Shown: positions 1 to 6,296, counted from the stretch's first letter. The stretch: 10,198 nt of DNA from an uncultured Clostridia bacterium (GCA_904397185.1 CAJFOL010000074.1:1-10198); one strand, 5' to 3'. Notes: a model not told the origin generated them from the letters alone. Numbers and translations: made by a program.

Positions 1-1155
1 ATTGATGCAAGTGCCAGCCGTTATAGTGGCAGTCGTACATTCCACCAAGTAATGGATATTGAAGTTGACGAAGACGGATATATTTGGTATACAACCAAAG
101 GTACTCACAATGGCAGTGTGGACGGACAAAAGGTAAGAGCGGACTATGTCATCGGTATATACACTCCATCTGCTCTTGCAGGTATTCTTCAATTTATCTC
201 TTCACCAACTGGCATAATTGTGCTTGTTGTTGTGCCATCTTGTATAGTTTTATTCCTACTACTTCTTAGCATAATTGACACAATTGACAAGATGATAAAG
301 AAGAAAAAGGAAGAAGAGGCTTTCCAATCTGCCCTTGTTAAATCTATCAGTTCAAATAGCACCTCTGCTCCAAAGCAAGAGGTTAAGACTTCATCTTATG
401 GTGGACTTACCGAAAGTTCTATGGCAGGTTTTGAGAGAGAAATGGCAAAGATTGAAAAAGAAAACAAAAATGCATCTTCTGATAAAACTGCAAGTAAACC
501 TGCTGACACAACTCAAACAGCAACCGCAAATAAAGTAGATGATGGTAAAACTGTTGAGACAAAGCCAGCGAGTGCAACAAAATTAAACGAAACAAAATCA
601 ACTGACAGCATAAAAGCAGATACAAAGTCAGTCGATAATAATCAAACCGAGGCAAAAGCAGTTGAGGGCAAACAGGTAAAGCCAGCAGAACAAAAAGCCG
701 ACAAACCAGCCGATGCGAAGGTTGAGACCAAAGCACAGGACGAGGCTAAGACTACTGCAAAGGTAGATGCAAAGAGTGAAACTAAGGCTGAGGTAAAACC
801 TGAAGTCAAGGCTACAGACACAAAACCAACTGACAGTAAGACGGCAGAGGTAAAGCCTGCAGAAAAAACTGAGGTAAAAGAGGATAAGGCTGAGAGTAAG
901 TCTGCTGACAAAAAGGTTGAGGCAAGCAAAACTGAGGACAAACAGGCAGAAAAGTCAAAGGCAGACAATAGTGATGCGAAAGCAAAGCCTGCTACCAAAA
1001 AGACTGAGTCTGTCAAAGAAAAAGTTGAGACCAAGGCTACAAAGAGTGCCGAAACTACCAAAAAGGCTGAGACTAAGAGTGGAAGTTCTGCCAAGACTGC
1101 AAGCAAGCAAAGTACTTCGGGTAGCACAACAAACACCAAAAAGACAACAAAATAA
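1..1155 (+). CDS. Signal peptidase I, SipW/ER (S26B) type, 3' part, with a long K/A/E/T-rich tail
   Basis: The reading frame is open from base 1, so the gene begins upstream; the ATG at 52 is internal. 384 residues are visible. Residues 13-53 resemble the end of an S26B signal peptidase, the membrane serine protease that removes signal peptides outside the membrane: TFHQV holds the likely catalytic His (codon 43-45), then YTTKGTHNGSVDG matches the TKGDxN...D box, then VRADYVIGIYT. The usual Asp of TKGD is Thr here, while the later Asp is kept. The Ser nucleophile and N-terminal helix lie outside the window. A membrane helix spans about residues 71-92, followed by DKMIKKKK, which by the positive-inside rule puts the C-terminus in the cytoplasm. 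About 285 low-complexity residues follow, rich in K, A, E, T, D, S, P and V, with no Trp or Cys; the last 40 or so are strongly basic. The family normally ends soon after the helix. Tail function is unknown. Family call fairly sure, substrate unknown. Confidence 0.7.
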   Translation: MDASASRYSGSRTFHQVMDIEVDEDGYIWYTTKGTHNGSVDGQKVRADYVIGIYTPSALAGILQFISSPTGIIVLVVVPSCIVLFLLLLSIIDTIDKMIKKKKEEEAFQSALVKSISSNSTSAPKQEVKTSSYGGLTESSMAGFEREMAKIEKENKNASSDKTASKPADTTQTATANKVDDGKTVETKPASATKLNETKSTDSIKADTKSVDNNQTEAKAVEGKQVKPAEQKADKPADAKVETKAQDEAKTTAKVDAKSETKAEVKPEVKATDTKPTDSKTAEVKPAEKTEVKEDKAESKSADKKVEASKTEDKQAEKSKADNSDAKAKPATKKTESVKEKVETKATKSAETTKKAETKSGSSAKTASKQSTSGSTTNTKKTTK

Positions 1156-1206
1156 GGTCTATTTATAGGTCGAAATAGATAAAAAACATAAAATAGATTA
1201 GGCAAG

Positions 1207-1238
1207 AAAAGTCGTTACAAGAGTGTAGCGACTTTTTT
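1207..1238 (+). terminator. Rho-independent terminator after the signal peptidase gene
   Basis: GTCGTTAC (1211-1218), loop AAGAGT, GTAGCGAC (1225-1232) forms an 8-bp stem with one G-U pair. It is extended by AAAA before and TTTT after, and ends in a T run (1233-1238). It separates the signal peptidase gene from der. Confidence 0.85.
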
Positions 1239-1271
1239 CGTGATATAAAATTATTTATAAGTCAAATTTAT

Positions 1272-1308
1272 TTGGACTTTTACGAAAAATGTGGTAGTCT
1301 AATATATA
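1272..1308 (+). promoter_or_regulatory. Possible sigma-A promoter region for der-plsY
   Basis: A promoter is expected between the terminator at 1238 and der. Candidates are TTGGAC (1272-1277) or TTTACG (1279-1284) as -35, and TAATAT (1300-1305) or TATATA (1303-1308) as -10. The best spaced pair, TTTACG and TATATA, is 18 bases apart but both boxes are imperfect. Weak call. Confidence 0.35.
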
Positions 1309-1344
1309 GGGAATATTTATTTAACTAAAGAAAGTTAAAAAAGT

Positions 1345-1350
1345 AAGGAG
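1345..1350 (+). promoter_or_regulatory. Ribosome binding site of der
   Basis: AAGGAG lies four bases before the ATG at 1355 and fixes that start. Confidence 0.85.
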
Positions 1351-1354
1351 ACAA

Positions 1355-2665
1355 ATGTATAAACCTATTGTTGCTGTTGTGGGTCGTCCTAATGTTGGGA
1401 AAAGTACCTTTTTCAATAAGATATGTGGCAAGCGAATCAGTATAGTTGATGATACTCCAGGGGTTACTCGGGATAGGATTTATGCTGATGCTGAGTGGAG
1501 CGGGCATACTTTTACTTTGGTTGATACAGGCGGAATTGACGGGAAAAGCGAAGACGCATTTCAGAAAGATATAAAAAAGCAGGCAGAGATTGCTATTAAT
1601 GAAGCCGATGTCATTGTGTTTTTGGTGGACGGGCGAGTGGGAGTGACTACAAATGATGAAGAGGTTGCGTCTATTCTGCAACGTTCCAAGACCCCTGTTG
1701 TGCTTGTCGTAAACAAACTTGACAATTTTGAAGTTGAAAAGACCTATGAGTTTTATTCATTAGGTCTTGGGCAACCTTATCCGCTTTCTGTTATGCAAAG
1801 CAAGGGTATAGGTGACGTGCTTGATGCAATTGTTGCAAATTTCAAAGAGCGAGCAGACTTAGGCGATGAAAACTTGACCAAAATTGCTGTTGTTGGCAGA
1901 CCAAATGTCGGGAAGAGTTCGCTTGTCAATCGACTTATTGGCAAAGAACGTGTAGTGGTGAGTGATATTGAAGGCACCACTCGTGATGCCGTACTTGTGC
2001 CGTTTAAGTATAACAAAAAGGACTATGCACTTGTCGACACAGCAGGACTTAGGAGACAACGAAGTGTTGAAAAGGTGTCTATTGAGGGCTATTCGGTGCT
2101 TCGTACCATGTCGGCTATAGATGAGGCGGACGTGTCGGTCATTGTTGTTGACGGCTCGCAGGATATTATCTCCGAGCAGGACGTCCGCATTGCTGGATAT
2201 GTCGATGAGGCGGGCAAACCTAGTGTTATTGTTGTGAACAAATGGGATATCAAATCAAAGAGCAAGGATGAATTTATCAAAATGCTCAAAGTGAGCCTGT
2301 CTTTCATGAGTTATTTCAAAGTGATTTTTGTGTCTGCTCTCACTGGCGAAAGTACAGGGCAGATTATGGCATTGGTCGAAGAGGTATATCAAAATTCTTC
2401 AAAACGTATCACAACTGGGCTTTTGAACGACCTGCTTCAAGAGGCGATTTTGAATTATGAACCGCCTGCTCACAATGGCAATCGCGTAAAAATTAAGTAT
2501 ATAACTCAAGTGGCGACCAATCCGCCAACATTTGTGCTTTTTGTAAATGATGCAAAGTATATCAATTTTTCGTATAGACGATATCTTGAAAATAGGTTCC
2601 GCGAAAGGGTGGACTTTTCGGGTACACCCATCAAATTTATAATCAAAGGAAAGGGGGATGAATAA
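1355..2665 (+). CDS. der: Ribosome-assembly GTPase Der (EngA)
   Basis: 436 residues, the usual length. Der is an essential double GTPase that acts late in 50S subunit maturation. First G domain: P-loop GRPNVGKST (residues 10-18), DTPGVTRD (33-40), DTGG (57-60), NKLD (120-123). Second G domain: GRPNVGKSS (181-189), DIEGTTRD (204-211), DTAGLRR (228-234), NKWD (295-298), SALTG (327-331). The C-terminal KH-like domain (about 355-436) has the family signature NGNRVKIKYITQV followed by NPPTFVLFVN. One small oddity is the G5 region of domain 1, which reads SVMQSKGIGD where relatives usually have a His-Gly pair before the G-x-G-D. Its stop TAA shares its last base with the ATG of plsY (TAATG), so the two are almost certainly cotranscribed and translationally coupled. 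Confidence 0.98.
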   Translation: MYKPIVAVVGRPNVGKSTFFNKICGKRISIVDDTPGVTRDRIYADAEWSGHTFTLVDTGGIDGKSEDAFQKDIKKQAEIAINEADVIVFLVDGRVGVTTNDEEVASILQRSKTPVVLVVNKLDNFEVEKTYEFYSLGLGQPYPLSVMQSKGIGDVLDAIVANFKERADLGDENLTKIAVVGRPNVGKSSLVNRLIGKERVVVSDIEGTTRDAVLVPFKYNKKDYALVDTAGLRRQRSVEKVSIEGYSVLRTMSAIDEADVSVIVVDGSQDIISEQDVRIAGYVDEAGKPSVIVVNKWDIKSKSKDEFIKMLKVSLSFMSYFKVIFVSALTGESTGQIMALVEEVYQNSSKRITTGLLNDLLQEAILNYEPPAHNGNRVKIKYITQVATNPPTFVLFVNDAKYINFSYRRYLENRFRERVDFSGTPIKFIIKGKGDE

Positions 2666-3486
2666 TGGAAACTGTGCTATATTTTATTTTAGTCGCTTTT
2701 ATCTCCTATTTTATAGGTACAGTAAATTTCTCAAAAATTCTCGCTTGGTACTTTAGGCATAAGGATATCACCAAAGTGGGCAGTGGCAACCCTGGGACTA
2801 TGAATATGCTCCGCTCTTTTGGGTTCGGACTTGCCCTTGCAACATTCCTTGCCGAAGTGGTAAAGTCGGGGCTGACCTGTCTTATCTTCCAACTTATTTT
2901 TCCAGAGTATGATATCATGTATTTCGTTGCTGGTTTCTTCGTAATAATTGGATATATGTTCCCTGTGTGGTCGAAATTTAAAGGTGGGAAAGGTGTCGCA
3001 TGCTTCGCTGGTATTTTTCTGTTTTCTCCGCATCTATGGTATGTCGCTCTTGGCTGGTTTGTGGTATGTTTTATCCTGTTCATGTTTGTCAACTATGGAA
3101 GTGTAATCTCATTTACCTATATTGGTGGACTCTGCATAGCCTATACCATCTATGTTTGGCTGGCAGATATATCTTTGCAGTGGCTGTCCGCGACAAATTA
3201 TGCCATAATTGTAACGGTGGTTTTGTGGTTCCTTTATGCTCTTATGCTCTTTATGCACAGAGGGAATATCAAACGGCTTATCAATCATACCGAAAGTAAA
3301 ATTGATTTTAAGGCGAAAGTAAAGTCGGTGTTCTGCCATAAAAAAGGCGAGGAGATTATTGAAGAGGAGCGAGTTGAACATAAGCCTGAACAGGAGATTG
3401 TTATTGACAGTCAACCTCAAGAAAATATGGAGCATGAAAACGATGAAGTAGTTAAAAATGAAGAAAATAACGAGACTAAAAATTGA
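2665..3486 (+). CDS. plsY: Acyl-phosphate:glycerol-3-phosphate acyltransferase PlsY with an acidic C-terminal extension
   Basis: PlsY is a multi-pass membrane enzyme that moves the acyl group from acyl phosphate to the sn-1 position of glycerol 3-phosphate, giving lysophosphatidic acid. Visible motifs: KVGSGNPGTMNMLRSFG (about 37-53, glycerol-phosphate loop), FPVWSKFKGGKGVA (99-112) and HRGNIKRLINHTESK (198-212). Hydrophobic helices fill residues 1-30, 55-80, 85-100, 113-165 and 178-197. In motif 2 the frequent GH before the FP is GY (96-97), and in motif 3 the common Gly before TE is His. Normal PlsY ends near residue 200-215; here about 60 further residues (215-273) are charged, E/K/N-rich and probably cytoplasmic, with no recognised fold. 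The start overlaps der by one base, with AAGGGGG at 2651-2657 as ribosome site. gpsA, often next in this cluster, is not present downstream. Confidence 0.95.
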   Translation: METVLYFILVAFISYFIGTVNFSKILAWYFRHKDITKVGSGNPGTMNMLRSFGFGLALATFLAEVVKSGLTCLIFQLIFPEYDIMYFVAGFFVIIGYMFPVWSKFKGGKGVACFAGIFLFSPHLWYVALGWFVVCFILFMFVNYGSVISFTYIGGLCIAYTIYVWLADISLQWLSATNYAIIVTVVLWFLYALMLFMHRGNIKRLINHTESKIDFKAKVKSVFCHKKGEEIIEEERVEHKPEQEIVIDSQPQENMEHENDEVVKNEENNETKN

Positions 3487-3492
3487 TAATTT

Positions 3493-3531
3493 AAAACAGC
3501 CTTATTTCATTAAAATAAGGTTGTTTTTTAT
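3493..3531 (+). terminator. Rho-independent terminator after plsY
   Basis: AACAGCCTTATTT (3495-3507), loop CATTA, AAATAAGGTTGTT (3513-3525) forms a 13-bp stem with one G-U pair, followed by a T run to 3529. It starts 9 bases after the plsY stop and closes the der-plsY operon. Confidence 0.93.
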
Positions 3532-3740
3532 TTAGATTATTTTTTGCTAATATTTTTTGTGAATTAATTTTTTTGTTTATTTTTTAAAAATTATGTGCTT
3601 TTGACAATATTTTTACAGAATAAGTGTTTTTCCCTTATTTTTTTATTGATTTTTTTTAATTTTAATATATTTTTTACTATTTATTTTAATATATTTTTTA
3701 ATATTGTAATTATTATTTTTATATACAATATTTTTTTTTA
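3532..3740. other. T-tract-rich noncoding spacer with a 17-base direct repeat
   Basis: The + strand is extremely T-rich, with many runs of 5 to 9 T separated by short A/T words. Between about 3638 and 3700 the runs recur roughly every 10-13 bases, which suggests some intrinsic bend. The word TTTTAATATATTTTTTA occurs twice, at 3660-3676 and 3684-3700, 24 bases apart. The open frame across 3595-3840 is Phe/Ile/Asn-rich, has no ribosome site and runs into the palindrome, so I see no gene here. Confidence 0.6.
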
Positions 3741-3751
3741 CTATGCGGTCA

Positions 3752-3842
3752 GGCTATCGGAAGTAAAAATTTTAACATTGTTAAAATTTTTGGTTTTGCA
3801 TGAAATGCAAAACGGCTTGCAAGGCAAGCACTTCCGATAGCC
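3752..3842. repeat. 91-base perfect multi-arm palindrome (four-way-junction / cloverleaf element)
   Basis: The outer stem is GGCTATCGGAAGT (3752-3764) with ACTTCCGATAGCC (3830-3842), 13 perfect pairs. It encloses three hairpins. Arm 1: AAAAATTTTAAC (3765-3776), loop ATT, GTTAAAATTTTT (3780-3791), 12 pairs. Arm 2: GTTTTGCAT (3793-3801), loop GAA, ATGCAAAAC (3805-3813), 9 pairs. Arm 3: GCTTGC (3815-3820), loop AAG, GCAAGC (3824-3829), 6 pairs. The only unpaired bases outside the triloops are G3792 and G3814. All 40 pairs are Watson-Crick with no G-U or mismatch, so either DNA strand, or an RNA from either strand, folds the same way. The element is richer in GC than the spacer around it. It has no T run on either side, no tRNA-like loops and no obvious target duplication. 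It lies about 93 bases before the spoIVA -35 box. Family not recognised. Confidence 0.9.
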
Positions 3843-3934
3843 GTGTTTATTAAACAAAACCTATAATCATATTTAATTAAAAACAATATATTTTTTAAAA
3901 TTCATATTTATTTAGCATTAAAAATGGTTAAATC

Positions 3935-3964
3935 GTTCTATTGTCAATTTCCTTTGCATACATT
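3935..3964 (+). promoter_or_regulatory. Sigma-E-type (mother-cell sporulation) promoter of spoIVA
   Basis: GTTCTATT (3935-3942) matches six of eight bases of the Bacillus sigma-E -35 consensus GTCATATT. After exactly 14 bases comes CATACATT (3957-3964), a full match to the sigma-E -10. Transcription would begin near 3971, giving a leader of about 19 bases. spoIVA is a known sigma-E gene in Bacillus subtilis; its use here is inferred from the match. Confidence 0.75.
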
Positions 3965-3976
3965 ATCTTGTCGCAT

Positions 3977-3982
3977 AGGAGG
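3977..3982 (+). promoter_or_regulatory. Ribosome binding site that decides the spoIVA start
   Basis: A perfect AGGAGG lies seven bases before the ATG at 3990. It selects that start over the in-frame ATG at 3924, which lies upstream of the predicted promoter. Confidence 0.92.
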
Positions 3983-3989
3983 ATTATTT

Positions 3990-5465
3990 ATGGATAAATT
4001 CCAAATTTATGATGATATTAAATCTAGGACAAATGGCGATATCTATATTGGTGTTGTTGGACCAGTGAGAGTTGGGAAATCTACATTTATCACAAACTTT
4101 ATGCAAAAACTTGTGCTTCCAAATATCACTGAGAAAAATACTAAAGACCGTACCATTGATGAACTGCCACAGTCTGCAGATGGCAAGACAATCATGACAA
4201 CTCAACCACATTTTGTGCCGAACGAAGCCGTTAAAATCAAGGTTGCAAATGCAGAGATGAAGGTGCGAATGATTGACTGTGTGGGCTATCTTGTCAGTGG
4301 TGTTATGGGACATACCGAGGATGATAAACCACGTCTTGTAAAAACTCCGTGGTCAAAAGAGGAACTCCCATTTGAAGAGGCTGCCGAACTTGGCACCACA
4401 AAGGTTGTCAAAGAGCATTCGACAATTGGCATATGTGTTACCACTGATGGAAGCATTACCGATATCCCGCGGGCAAGTTATGTGGAGGCAGAAGAGCGGG
4501 TGATAGGCGAGTTAAAAGAGTGCAGCAAACCATTCGTAGTTGTGCTTAACTGCAAAAATCCAAACAGCAGTGAGGCGAAAAAACTTACAAATTCGCTTGC
4601 CGAGAAGTACCAAGTGCCGGTTATTCCACTCAATGCTCAGGAACTTAAAGATGATGATATAGACAAGGTCGTTGAGCATATTTTAAAAGAATTTCCAATC
4701 ACTTCAATGCAAGTCCAAATGCCAGAATGGCTTAGAGCCCTCGATTACAACAGCGAAATTATAACTGAAATTGCAAACGAGATGAGAAAACTAGGCTCCA
4801 ATATGATGAAACTTTCCGATGCTGAAAAAAGTCAGATTGCTTTTGCGGAAAGTAACTCTTTCGACCCAATAACCGTCTCAACTATTGATGCGGGCAATGG
4901 TGTTGTGAGATTTAATGTTATACCAAAGGAAGGACTTTTCTATCATGTTCTTTCTGATGAGTGTGGTTATGCAATTCATGACGATTTCGAACTTGTAAGT
5001 TACATCAAAGAACTTGCAATTGCCAAACTCGAATATGATAAGATAAAGGATGCACTCGCTGAGGTAAAAGAGACAGGTTACGGCATAGTCGCTCCAAAAC
5101 GCGAGGACCTCGAACTTGGCGAACCAGAGATTATCCGTCAAGGCAACCGCTTTGGTGTCAAGATAAAAGCTTCCGCTCCAAGTTTGCATATCATGCGAGT
5201 GGACGTTGAGACAGAAGTGACCCCACTTGTAGGCACTGAGGATCAAAGTCAAGACCTTGCGAAGAGCCTTGTTGACCAGTTTGAAAATGACCCGCAATCT
5301 ATTTGGGATACCAATATTTTGGGTAAAACCCTCTATTCACTCGTTGGCGACAATATCAACTCAAAAATTTTAACAATGCCAATTGAAGCACAAAAGAAGA
5401 TGAGAAAGACACTTGCAAGGATTATAAACGAAGGCAAGGGCGGAGTGCTTTGCATACTCCTGTAG
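3990..5465 (+). CDS. spoIVA: Stage IV sporulation protein A, spore-coat scaffold ATPase
   Basis: 491 residues from the ATG at 3990, almost the 492 of the Bacillus subtilis protein. SpoIVA binds the forespore surface in the mother cell and polymerises irreversibly on ATP hydrolysis, forming the base of the coat. The N-terminus MDKFQIYDDIKSRTNGDIYI matches the family start. The TRAFAC-like ATPase domain has Walker A GPVRVGKST (24-32), the conserved DELPQSADGKTIMTT stretch (57-71) and DCVGY (96-100, Walker B). EHSTIGICVTTDGSI and YVEAEERVI follow. The middle domain and C-terminal polymerisation and anchoring region are intact, with VKETGYGIVAP, EPEIIRQGNRFGVK and the end RIINEGKGGVLCILL, close to the family ending. 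It is monocistronic: sigma-E-type promoter before, terminator after, orphan gene convergent. It is good evidence that the organism forms endospores. A longer start at 3924 would add 22 residues absent from relatives. Confidence 0.98.
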   Translation: MDKFQIYDDIKSRTNGDIYIGVVGPVRVGKSTFITNFMQKLVLPNITEKNTKDRTIDELPQSADGKTIMTTQPHFVPNEAVKIKVANAEMKVRMIDCVGYLVSGVMGHTEDDKPRLVKTPWSKEELPFEEAAELGTTKVVKEHSTIGICVTTDGSITDIPRASYVEAEERVIGELKECSKPFVVVLNCKNPNSSEAKKLTNSLAEKYQVPVIPLNAQELKDDDIDKVVEHILKEFPITSMQVQMPEWLRALDYNSEIITEIANEMRKLGSNMMKLSDAEKSQIAFAESNSFDPITVSTIDAGNGVVRFNVIPKEGLFYHVLSDECGYAIHDDFELVSYIKELAIAKLEYDKIKDALAEVKETGYGIVAPKREDLELGEPEIIRQGNRFGVKIKASAPSLHIMRVDVETEVTPLVGTEDQSQDLAKSLVDQFENDPQSIWDTNILGKTLYSLVGDNINSKILTMPIEAQKKMRKTLARIINEGKGGVLCILL

Positions 5466-5480
5466 ATAGTGACATATTCA

Positions 5481-5520
5481 AAAAACAACCTTGATAAAAA
5501 TTCAGGGTTGTTTTTGTTTT
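5481..5520. terminator. Bidirectional terminator between spoIVA and the convergent orphan gene
   Basis: AAAAACAACCTTGA (5481-5494), loop TAAAAAT, TCAGGGTTGTTTTT (5502-5515) forms a 14-bp stem with one wobble pair. A T run follows on the + strand. The leading A run gives a T run on the minus strand, so it can serve both convergent genes. Confidence 0.9.
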
Positions 5521-5530
5521 TATAGAAAAA

Positions 5531-6274
5531 TTATTGTACTTCTTTCTCTTCTTCACGTAGATATTGATACTCTTGACTGTATTTCTTTGGGAATAATGGG
5601 TTGTCAGGATTTATTTTTTCGTCAAGAGCCTCAAGTTCTTCTTGTTTATCAAGTAGTGCCAAAGAGATTTCTTTACTGCATTGCTCTCCAGTCTGTTGAA
5701 GAGAAGTTAATTCATCTTGGAATTTATCAATTGTTGATAGGTTGCCAATCGCTGTATTTAGTTTTTTTAAATGTTCAATATCTCCCACTAGCTCAACATG
5801 ATATCCATCCCAATGGGCATTGGAAATGCTAGGTTTATTTTGATTTTTTCTTATGATTGTTTCAAGAGTTTGGTATTTTCTGTCAATTTGTCCTCTGATT
5901 TCTTCCATTTCATCTATGATATTTTGAGCATTAGCAATGATTGGTGAATGTGAGGCAATTTCTTTTTCATTTATCTCGTTCATCATTTTATTTGCTTCTG
6001 GCAAAATGTCATTTCGAATAAAAGAATGATATTTTTTATAAGTTTTTATACTCAAAATTTCATTAGCATATTTTGTCAAATCCCCCATTGCTTTGTCAGA
6101 TGAAATAAGTTCTTCATCAGTTATTCTCTTTATCTGGCTTATTTGGTTGAGTGTTGAAAAAGCCTTGCTTACATAATCCATAAGAGTTGAAATGTATGGC
6201 ACATGCCATTCATTTTTCATATTTTCTTTATCAGAAATGCGGTTGATTTTGTTTATTTTTCTTTGATTATTCAT
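5531..6274 (-). CDS. Orphan hypothetical protein, predicted coiled coil
   Basis: 247 residues of a family I do not recognise. The protein is hydrophilic, with no signal peptide or membrane helix and one Cys (199). Charged heptad-like stretches, likely coiled coil, lie at about 112-145 (ANAQNIIDEMEEIRGQID) and 165-225 (EHLKKLNTAIGNLS to EELEALDEKI). Between them is a short more structured-looking patch, ISNAHWDGYHVELVGD (150-165). The first 20 residues are rich in Asn, Lys and Ile, and the C-terminus is very acidic. The start at 6274 is supported by AAAGGTG five bases upstream and a good promoter; the Met at residue 19 is a weaker alternative. The gene stands alone, convergent to spoIVA and divergent from pcrA, with a more AT-rich codon style than those genes, which fits a lineage-specific or acquired gene. 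It could be a structural or regulatory cytosolic protein; function unknown. Confidence 0.75.
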   Translation of the reverse strand: MNNQRKINKINRISDKENMKNEWHVPYISTLMDYVSKAFSTLNQISQIKRITDEELISSDKAMGDLTKYANEILSIKTYKKYHSFIRNDILPEANKMMNEINEKEIASHSPIIANAQNIIDEMEEIRGQIDRKYQTLETIIRKNQNKPSISNAHWDGYHVELVGDIEHLKKLNTAIGNLSTIDKFQDELTSLQQTGEQCSKEISLALLDKQEELEALDEKINPDNPLFPKKYSQEYQYLREEEKEVQ

Positions 6275-6277
6275 ATT

Positions 6278-6284
6278 ATCACCT
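6278..6284 (-). promoter_or_regulatory. Ribosome binding site of the orphan gene
   Basis: On the minus strand AAAGGTGATAAT precedes the ATG at 6274-6272, placing AAGGTGA at a normal spacing and supporting this start over the internal Met codon. Confidence 0.65.
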
Positions 6285-6296
6285 TTATTTAATATT

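Noticed and set aside
52..54. ATG at 52 as the start of the first gene
   Set aside because: The frame is open upstream and the catalytic His lies before this codon, so it is internal.
1158..1179. Hairpin TCTATTT / AAATAGA just after the signal peptidase stop
   Set aside because: It has only seven A/T-rich pairs and no T run; the clear terminator follows at 1207-1238.
642..1205. Long antisense frame over the signal peptidase tail
   Set aside because: It arises from the repetitive lysine and alanine codons of the real gene and has no start signals.
3595..3840. 81-residue open frame in the spacer
   Set aside because: Its product is Phe/Ile/Asn-rich from T runs, it lacks a ribosome site, and its end lies inside the palindrome.
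3752..3842. Reading the cloverleaf as a tRNA or tmRNA
   Set aside because: All three loops are three bases long, the outer stem is 13 bp, and there is no T-loop, anticodon loop or CCA-like end.
3752..3842. Reading the palindrome as a transcription terminator
   Set aside because: No T run follows the outer stem on either strand, and plsY already has a strong terminator at 3493-3531.
3862..3867. TATAAT downstream of the palindrome as a second promoter
   Set aside because: There is no acceptable -35 box at 16-18 bases upstream; such hexamers are common in this A/T-rich spacer.
3924..3989. Earlier ATG for spoIVA
   Set aside because: It lies upstream of the predicted sigma-E promoter, has no ribosome site, and adds residues absent from the family; the ATG at 3990 has AGGAGG.
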